From the NCBI RefSeq assembly GCF_003955715.1, contig NZ_CP034463.1, positions 9,052,001-9,116,000 on the forward strand: 64,000 nt of DNA, given 5' to 3'. The translations under genes were made by a program, and so were the position numbers. Below are positions 59,149 to 64,000 of this stretch, in pieces; the stretch's first letter is position 1, and every line of letters starts with the position of its first letter. The notes beneath the pieces were generated by a model, which was not told the DNA's origin, did not search any database, and worked only from the letters and a program-made list of their open reading frames with translations. Source of the DNA: Streptomyces aquilus (GTDB taxonomy: Bacteria > Actinomycetota > Actinomycetes > Streptomycetales > Streptomycetaceae).

Positions 59149-59226
59149 CGCCCAGGCGCACGGCTTCATGTCGTACGGGCCGCTCCCCGGTGGTGCTCCA
59201 CCTCAGCGCCAGTCACGGCCCGCCCC
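59149..59226 (-). promoter_or_regulatory. ZTP (pfl motif) riboswitch upstream of folD
   Basis: Read on the minus strand, the leader contains GGCCGTGACTGGCGC, AGGTGGAGCACCACCGGGG with AGCG, and after a variable arm GCCGTGCGCCTGGGCG. These are the conserved blocks of the pfl RNA, including the P1/P2 internal loop and the CGCCTGGGC of the 3' pseudoknot half. The aptamer ends 29 nt before the folD start codon. ZTP/ZMP accumulates when 10-formyl-THF is short, and these riboswitches turn on one-carbon genes, which fits folD. Confidence 0.92.
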
Positions 59227-59230
59227 CAGC

Positions 59231-59467
59231 CTAACCCCGGCGCCGCCTGCGCAGGCCGTGCGGGGTCGGGGGGAGTGCGCGGGGCCGGGTCCGCCGTAGC
59301 ACCGACCGCATCAGCGCGGCGGACGCCAGCCGGGTTGCCGCCGAGGCCGGCAGCGTGCGGCGGGAGCGCACCGGGAACGATCGGCCGAGGCCCGCACGCG
59401 CCGAGAAGGTCCAGGTCAACCGGGACGTGATCTGGACCTTCGGCAGACTTCTCCCTACTCGTCCCAT
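59231..59467 (-). CDS. Possible small Arg-rich protein overlapping the SnoaL-like gene end
   Basis: ATG 59467 overlaps the last codons of the SnoaL-like gene and opens a 78-codon frame. From 'KVQITSRLTWTFSAR' on, the third codon position is almost always G or C, which supports translation. The peptide is very basic (ends 'GLRRRRRG') and I do not recognise it. No good ribosome site is visible. The stop lies just upstream of the riboswitch. Confidence 0.35.
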   Translation of the reverse strand: MGRVGRSLPKVQITSRLTWTFSARAGLGRSFPVRSRRTLPASAATRLASAALMRSVLRRTRPRALPPTPHGLRRRRRG

Positions 59468-59808
59468 GCCTGGAGCATGATCTGTTCGGCGATCTTGCCG
59501 TCGCGCAGCGTGATCATGGATTCGGCGAAGACCCGGACCCCGTCCGAGTACTCGCAGGACTCGGTGTAGGCGACCTGGTCGCCCTGCATGATGCACTTCT
59601 CCAGCTTGTGCGCCTTGATGTCGCGGCTGTAGACGTCCTCCAGAAGCTCGCCGATCTCGTTCCGGCCGTGCAGGACCCTGGGATTGCTGGGCTGGGTGTT
59701 GCGGTCCACGATGCGCAGCTCCGCGTCGTCCGCGTAGAGCGACAGCAGATTCGCGGCCTTGTCTCCCTCGATGCCCTGACGCAATGTCTCCGTGCTGAAC
59801 GCGCCCAT
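59455..59808 (-). CDS. SnoaL-like/NTF2-fold protein
   Basis: A 117-residue protein from ATG 59808 with AGGAGG seven nt upstream. The pattern 'LLSLYADDAELRIVDRN', 'VLHGRNEIGELLEDVY', 'YTESCEYSDGVRVFAESMITLRDGKIAEQIMLQAWD' is that of the SnoaL-like NTF2 fold, a cone-shaped domain with a hydrophobic pocket. Members are enzymes, ligand binders or immunity-like proteins, so function is open. It stands alone. Confidence 0.82.
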   Translation of the reverse strand: MGAFSTETLRQGIEGDKAANLLSLYADDAELRIVDRNTQPSNPRVLHGRNEIGELLEDVYSRDIKAHKLEKCIMQGDQVAYTESCEYSDGVRVFAESMITLRDGKIAEQIMLQAWDE

Positions 59809-59977
59809 GATGACCTCCTGTGAGGCCCGCGGCCCGAGGGGAGGGGCCGCCCGGGTCTCACCTTCGAGACTCCTCCGCCCCGCCGGTCTCGGCAAGCGCA
59901 ACCGGGGCACTGCGCCTGACGGGTGAGAGCGGTCCGGCACCCGTGTCCGCGCCGGGCGTGTCGGCGTTGCTGACAAC

Positions 59978-60268
59978 ATGATCTCCACTCGACGTATCGT
60001 CGCCGTCGTCGGTCTCGCCGCCGGTGTCACCGGCCTCGCCGCCCCGATGGCGAGCGCGGCCCCCGTGGACGCCGACACCGCCAGGCTCAGCCCGATGGCC
60101 ACGCTCGACTCCCTGTCCGTGAGCGACATCCCCGCGGAGCACAAGGCCGAGATCCCGCGCCCGACCGAGCAGCTGGCCCAGCTCAACCGCCTGAACGACC
60201 TGAACCAGCTGAGCCAGGTGACCGACCTGGTCGCCCCCGTCACCGGGCTGCTGCCGGGTATCCAGTAG
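59978..60268 (+). CDS. Small secreted protein (96 aa)
   Basis: A signal peptide (residues 1-28, ending 'PMASA') is followed by a 68-residue mature part with a helical, Leu/Asn/Gln-rich repeat ('LAQLNRLNDLNQLSQ') and the end 'VTDLVAPVTGLLPGIQ'. It has no Cys. I know this as a conserved type of uncharacterised secreted protein in Streptomyces. The C-terminal VAPVTGL motif recalls the VAPV motifs in the NHLP-exported precursor. No operon partner and no convincing ribosome site at ATG 59978. Confidence 0.7.
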   Translation: MISTRRIVAVVGLAAGVTGLAAPMASAAPVDADTARLSPMATLDSLSVSDIPAEHKAEIPRPTEQLAQLNRLNDLNQLSQVTDLVAPVTGLLPGIQ

Positions 60269-60375
60269 TGATCTGATCCGTGTACGGACTCGTACGCGCA
60301 CGTCCACACCAAGGGCCGTCCGGGCAACCGGGCGGCCCTTGACATTGCCCGGGGCCGCGCGGAGCATGCGCTTAG

Positions 60376-60397
60376 CAAGTGAATCTTGGTTCACTTG
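60376..60397. promoter_or_regulatory. Palindrome caagtgaa-N6-ttcacttg upstream of the aldehyde dehydrogenase gene
   Basis: Perfect 8-bp arms with a 6-bp spacer, 56 nt before the start codon; aacgttttct follows. It is a good operator candidate, but no regulator gene is adjacent. Confidence 0.5.
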
Positions 60398-60452
60398 GCG
60401 AACGTTTTCTCGCAGTGCACACATTGTCGTGGCGAACGAAGAGGTCCGCATC

Positions 60453-61913
60453 ATGCCCATCACCCGCGAACTCCTCATCGGCGGCAAGGACGTGCCCGCC
60501 GCCTCCGGCCGGACGGCCGAGGACCTCAACCCGTACACCGGGGAGGTGTACGCGACCGTCGCGGCGGCGGGCCCCGAGGACGTGCGGCGGGCCGTGGACG
60601 CGGCCGACGCGGCGTTCGAGGAGTGGGCGGCGCTGGCCCCCTTCGCCCGGCGCGCGATCCTGTTGAAGGCGGCCGATCTGCTGGAGGGCAAGGGCGACCA
60701 GGTCGCCGAGCTCATGGCGGGCGAGGCCGGCGGCACCCGGCCGTGGGCGTACTTCAACGTGGCGCTCGCCGCCAACATGCTGCGCGAGGCGGCGGCCGGC
60801 GTGACGGCCCCGCGCGGCGAGGTGCTCACCGCGCAGGAGCAGGGCGCCCTCGGCCTCGCGGTGCGCGAGCCGGTGGGCGTGGTCGCCGCGTTCGCGCCGT
60901 GGAACGCGCCGGTCATCCTCGGTGTACGGGCGGTCGCGGCGCCGCTGGCCGCGGGCAACACGGTCGTGGTCAAGGCGAGCGAGGACGCGCCGCTGGCCTG
61001 CGGCCTGTTCGTGGCCGACGTGCTGCGTGAGGCCGGGCTGCCGGACGGCGTGCTGAACGTGATCACCAACGACCGGGCGGACGCCGCCGAGATCGCCGAG
61101 GTCCTGATAGCCGACGAGCGGGTGCGGGCCGTGAACTTCACCGGCTCCACCAACGTCGGCCGCATCATCGGCGAGCACGCGGCACGTCATCTCAAGCCCG
61201 CCGTCCTGGAGTTGGGCGGCAAGAACGCGGTGATCGTGCTGGCCGACGCGGACGTGGACTACGCCGTCGACGCCGTCACCTTCAGTGTGTTCATGAACGC
61301 CGGGCAGATCTGCATGTCCGGTGACCGCATCCTCGTCCACGAGTCCCTCGCCGAGGAGTTCACGCGGAAGTTCGCCGCCAAGGCCGCCTCGCTCCCGTCC
61401 GGCGACCCCTCCGACCCGCACACCGTGGTCGGCCCGCTGGTCGCCGCCTCCGCCGCGCAGCGGGTGGCCGGGCTGGTCGAGGACGCGGTCGCCAAGGGCG
61501 CGAAGGTCCTCACCGGCGGCGGCAAGCCGGACGGCGCGGTCCACCCGGCGACCGTGCTCACGGACGTGCCGAAGGACGCCGAGCTCTATCACGCGGAGGC
61601 GTTCGGGCCGGTGTGCGTGGTGGAGACGTTCGCCGACGACGCCACCGCGGTGGCCGTCGCCAACGACACCGACAACGGCCTGACCTGCGGCATCATCACC
61701 GAGAACGCCACCCACGGCCTCGCTGTCGCGCGTCGGATCCGCACCGGCATCGTGCACATCAACGACCAGTCGGTGGCCGACGAGCCGCAGGCCCCCTTCG
61801 GCGGCTTCAAGGCCTCCGGGTACGGCCGCTTCGGTGGCCGCTGGGGCATCGAGGCCTTCTCCAACACCCGCTGGGTGACCATCGCCACCCAGCAGGCGCA
61901 CTACCCCTTCTAG
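60453..61913 (+). CDS. NAD(P)-dependent aldehyde dehydrogenase (aryl-aldehyde type)
   Basis: A 486-residue ALDH. Catalytic residues are present: Cys in 'AGQICMSGDR' (about 285), general-base Glu in 'VLELGGKNAVIV' (about 251), oxyanion Asn in 'FAPWNAPVIL' (about 152) and the cofactor loop 'FTGSTNVGRIIGE'. The 'DQSVADEPQAPFGGFKASGYGRFGG' end resembles benzaldehyde/salicylaldehyde dehydrogenases. Start ATG 60453 with GAAGAGG upstream; GTG 60429 is an alternative. A palindrome upstream suggests inducible control. It converges with the siderophore genes. Confidence 0.9.
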   Translation: MPITRELLIGGKDVPAASGRTAEDLNPYTGEVYATVAAAGPEDVRRAVDAADAAFEEWAALAPFARRAILLKAADLLEGKGDQVAELMAGEAGGTRPWAYFNVALAANMLREAAAGVTAPRGEVLTAQEQGALGLAVREPVGVVAAFAPWNAPVILGVRAVAAPLAAGNTVVVKASEDAPLACGLFVADVLREAGLPDGVLNVITNDRADAAEIAEVLIADERVRAVNFTGSTNVGRIIGEHAARHLKPAVLELGGKNAVIVLADADVDYAVDAVTFSVFMNAGQICMSGDRILVHESLAEEFTRKFAAKAASLPSGDPSDPHTVVGPLVAASAAQRVAGLVEDAVAKGAKVLTGGGKPDGAVHPATVLTDVPKDAELYHAEAFGPVCVVETFADDATAVAVANDTDNGLTCGIITENATHGLAVARRIRTGIVHINDQSVADEPQAPFGGFKASGYGRFGGRWGIEAFSNTRWVTIATQQAHYPF

Positions 61914-61941
61914 CCGCCCTGCTCCGGTTCTAGCCGCCCTG
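61908..61941. repeat. Duplicated 14-bp segment holding both stop codons
   Basis: ttctagccgccctg occurs at 61908-61921 and 61928-61941. The first copy supplies the TAG of the dehydrogenase; the second, read on the other strand, supplies the TAG of the decarboxylase. Confidence 0.85.
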
Positions 61942-63132
61942 TCCCGGCCCGGCGTCCAGGAAGTGGAAGCCGGGCCGCGGGTGCATCAGGAAGTCGTGGT
62001 GGGAGATGTTCCAGGCGTAGGCACCCGCCAGCGAGAACAGCACCCGGTCACCGGCCCGCAGCCCGGCGGCGGGCACCCGGCGCGCGAGGGTGTCCTTCGG
62101 TGTGCACAACTGCCCGGCCAGCGTGACGTGTTCGCCCTCGGCCGCGGGGCGCGGCCACGGATGCGGCCACGCCTCGACCGGGAGGACCGCGCAGGGCTGG
62201 TCGTGGCCCTTCGTCGCCGGGGTCCGCAGGTGGTGGGTGCCGCCCCGGACCACGGCGAACTCCTCGCCGTGACTGTGCTTCACGTCCAGCACCTCCGTGG
62301 CGTACCAGCCGCAGTACGCCGTCAGCGCCCGGCCCGGCTCGATCCGCAGCGTCAACTCCGGGTGGGTCTCGGTGAGTCGGGCGAGCCCGCTGCCGTATGC
62401 CGCCCAGTCGAAGCGACGCTCGGGAGCGGTGTAGTCGACGTGCATGCCGCCGCCGACGTTGACCTCGGCGAGCGGGACGCCGAGGCCGGTGGCCCAGGCG
62501 ACCACCGCCTCGGCCGCAGCGAGGAGCTCGGACGCCTCCAGACCGCTCGCCAAGTGGGCGTGGACGCCGCGGAGTTCGAGGTGCGGGTAGGTGCCGTCGG
62601 CGAGCGTGCGCACGACCTCGGCGGCCTGGCCCGGGTCCATGCCGAACGGGGTCGGACGCCCGCCCATCGCCAGTGAGCTGCCCGCCAACGAGCCGTCCGA
62701 GAGGGGCAGGTTGACGCGCGGCAGCACCGCGACCCGCCGTCCGCCGCTCCGCGCCAGCTCGGCCAGCATCCGCAGCTCGTACGCGCTCTCGACATGGAAG
62801 CGCTCGACTCCCTGTTCCAGCGCCGCCCTCACCTCGTCCGGCGTCTTGCCGGGCCCGCCGAAGGCGAGCGGACGGCCGGGCACGGCCTTGGCGACATGGG
62901 CGAGTTCGCCGCCCGAGGAGACCTCGTAGCCGTCGACGTACGGACCGAGCGCGGCGAGGATCTCCGGTTCGGGGTTGGCCTTGGCCGCGTAGTAGAGCTC
63001 CACGCGTTCGGGGAGTGCGTCCCGGACGGTCGCGGCGTGGGCGCGGAGCGCCGCCAAGTCGTAGAGGTAGGCGGGGAGTTCGTCGGGGAGAAGGGAACGG
63101 GCGTGGTCGTGGACCGTGCGGGTCGTCGTCAT
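61930..63132 (-). CDS. Type III PLP-dependent decarboxylase of the siderophore locus
   Basis: A 400-residue alanine-racemase-fold decarboxylase (ornithine/diaminopimelate type). PLP Lys is in 'LYYAAKANPEPEIL' (about 50), phosphate-binding Gly loop in 'VNVGGGMHVDY' (about 215), 'IEPGRALTAYCGWY' near 255, and the Cys of the partner-site motif in 'AGQLCTPKDTLARR' near 325. In NIS siderophore clusters such enzymes make a diamine or remove a carboxylate from an intermediate. Its ATG overlaps the stop of the IucA/IucC gene (ATGA). Exact substrate unknown. Confidence 0.88.
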   Translation of the reverse strand: MTTTRTVHDHARSLLPDELPAYLYDLAALRAHAATVRDALPERVELYYAAKANPEPEILAALGPYVDGYEVSSGGELAHVAKAVPGRPLAFGGPGKTPDEVRAALEQGVERFHVESAYELRMLAELARSGGRRVAVLPRVNLPLSDGSLAGSSLAMGGRPTPFGMDPGQAAEVVRTLADGTYPHLELRGVHAHLASGLEASELLAAAEAVVAWATGLGVPLAEVNVGGGMHVDYTAPERRFDWAAYGSGLARLTETHPELTLRIEPGRALTAYCGWYATEVLDVKHSHGEEFAVVRGGTHHLRTPATKGHDQPCAVLPVEAWPHPWPRPAAEGEHVTLAGQLCTPKDTLARRVPAAGLRAGDRVLFSLAGAYAWNISHHDFLMHPRPGFHFLDAGPGQGG

Positions 63133-64000
63133 CGGGTGCTCCCGGTCAGGATGTCCTCGGCGAGCGGGGACGGCAGGCGGACGTACCCGGCCTCACGGTC
63201 GGCCTTGCGCTCCCAGCGGGTGAGCAGGTTGGCCTTCGCGGGCAGCGGGACGCCGGCGAGGAGGGCGGCCAGGCGCGGCGGGCAGCCGTGGCGGTCCGCG
63301 TAGGCCTGGAGCGTCGCCCGCACGCGGTTCCACAACGCGGCCTCCGCCTGCGGGTGCAGGTCGGCGAGGGCTGCGAGCAGCTCGGCCACATGATTGACCA
63401 GCAGGCAGTAGACGACCCGGTCCCAGCCGCGCCGCGCGTCGTACGTCATCGGGGTCGCGACCTCGGGCGGCAGCGCGGCCAGGGTGTCGGCGTGGTGCTC
63501 GGGGATCAGCTTGGTGCCCTCCAGGTCGCGGAAGAGGACCTGGGCGGGCCGGCCGGCGCGGTCCACGCAGACCAGGACGTTCTGGAGGTGGGGTTCCAGG
63601 ACCAGGCCATGGTCGAAGTAGGCGGCCAGGACCGGGGGGATCAGCAGGTCGAGATAGGCCGACCACCAGTCGAGGGCCGCGCGGGCGTCCGGGGTGCCGA
63701 GGAGGCGGGAGATCTGTGCGGCGCTGGTCGGGTACTCGTCGGCCACCGCGGCGGCCAGCAGCGGGGTGGTGCCGGGCGCGAGCCGCGCGGGCAGGCCCTC
63801 GCGGACGATGACGCCGAAGCCCTCGAACAGGGCCCGGTCCGGGGCGCCGTCGGGGCCCGGCAGGGCGAGGGTGCGGTAGGCGGGCTCGCGCAGCACGGCG
63901 CTGCCGGGGAAACGCTGGGCGAGGTCGGCCAGGGCCGGGGCGAGGGCGCGGGTCAGGGCGACGGCGCCGGACAGCTCGTAACTGCTGTTCTTGCGCAGGC
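63129..64000 (-). CDS. IucA/IucC-family NIS siderophore synthetase, 5' part missing
   Basis: The frame enters from the right edge and ends at 63129; about 290 residues of the C-terminal half are visible. 'HGLVLEPHLQNVLVCVDRAG' with 'VLFRDLEGTKLI' is the conserved C-terminal active-site region of NIS synthetases, and 'LPAKANLLTRW' near the end is the FhuF-like/IucA-type closing motif. These ATP-dependent enzymes condense citrate or a dicarboxylate with an amine or alcohol. It is coupled to the PLP decarboxylase; the rest of the cluster lies beyond the window. Confidence 0.9.
   Translation of the reverse strand, partial: LRKNSSYELSGAVALTRALAPALADLAQRFPGSAVLREPAYRTLALPGPDGAPDRALFEGFGVIVREGLPARLAPGTTPLLAAAVADEYPTSAAQISRLLGTPDARAALDWWSAYLDLLIPPVLAAYFDHGLVLEPHLQNVLVCVDRAGRPAQVLFRDLEGTKLIPEHHADTLAALPPEVATPMTYDARRGWDRVVYCLLVNHVAELLAALADLHPQAEAALWNRVRATLQAYADRHGCPPRLAALLAGVPLPAKANLLTRWERKADREAGYVRLPSPLAEDILTGSTR

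Overview
The window is a stretch of a Streptomyces (or very close actinomycete) chromosome. The DNA is very GC-rich with strong third-position GC bias. Many starts are GTG or TTG with GGAGG-type ribosome sites. Signature genes include a SapB/AmfS-type lantipeptide locus with its RamR regulator, a subtilisin inhibitor, SpoIIE-type phosphatases and ECF sigma factors. I saw no rRNA, tRNA, insertion sequence, prophage or CRISPR array, so this reads as chromosomal DNA rich in accessory function.

Layout. 1-16 kb: a truncated SigJ/ECF41 sigma factor, a hemerythrin-like protein, an alkylation-repair pair (2OG oxygenase and Ogt), an antitoxin plus Doc-like toxin pair, a membrane protein with a ricin-type lectin domain, a 2-hydroxyacid oxidase/dehydrogenase pair, an NCS1 permease, a ribbon-helix-helix-like protein, a subtilisin inhibitor, an exopolyphosphatase-like protein, an MFS pump divergent from an alpha/beta hydrolase, and an ArsR-SRPBCC pair. 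16-23 kb: an NHLP-type peptide export operon (Gly-Gly precursor, HlyD-like protein, C39 peptidase/ABC, NHLP ABC) with no modifying enzyme nearby. 23-37 kb: a secreted S1 protease, then a complete class III lantipeptide locus (LanKC, precursor, two ABC proteins, RamR) flanked by two SpoIIE phosphatases. 37-45 kb: RmlA, RmlB, a methyltransferase and a TarS-like glycosyltransferase (surface glycopolymer), then a phosphoesterase, an APH-like kinase and XdhC.

45-55 kb: a ribosomal-protection GTPase preceded by a leader ORF, a secreted GH5 glycosidase and a secreted beta-propeller protein that share one 17-bp operator with a TetR regulator, a GT1 glycosyltransferase and a secreted GH27 alpha-galactosidase with lectin domain. 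55-64 kb: a stand-alone cytochrome oxidase subunit I, an ECF sigma factor with a CU044_5270-type membrane protein, FolD under a ZTP riboswitch, a SnoaL-like protein, a small secreted protein, an aldehyde dehydrogenase, and the start of an NIS siderophore cluster (PLP decarboxylase plus IucA/IucC) that leaves the window.

The most notable points: (i) the Cys-free, Val/Gly-rich precursor with dedicated export genes but no modifying enzyme; (ii) the ramR TTA (bldA-type) codon, which on the other strand is exactly the TAA stop codon of ramB; (iii) a tandemly amplified stop/start junction between ramA and ramB giving a chain of overlapping mini-ORFs, echoed by a similar start-region amplification in the 2-hydroxyacid dehydrogenase gene; and (iv) a shared ACTTACT-N4-AGTNAG operator linking two secreted proteins to one TetR gene.
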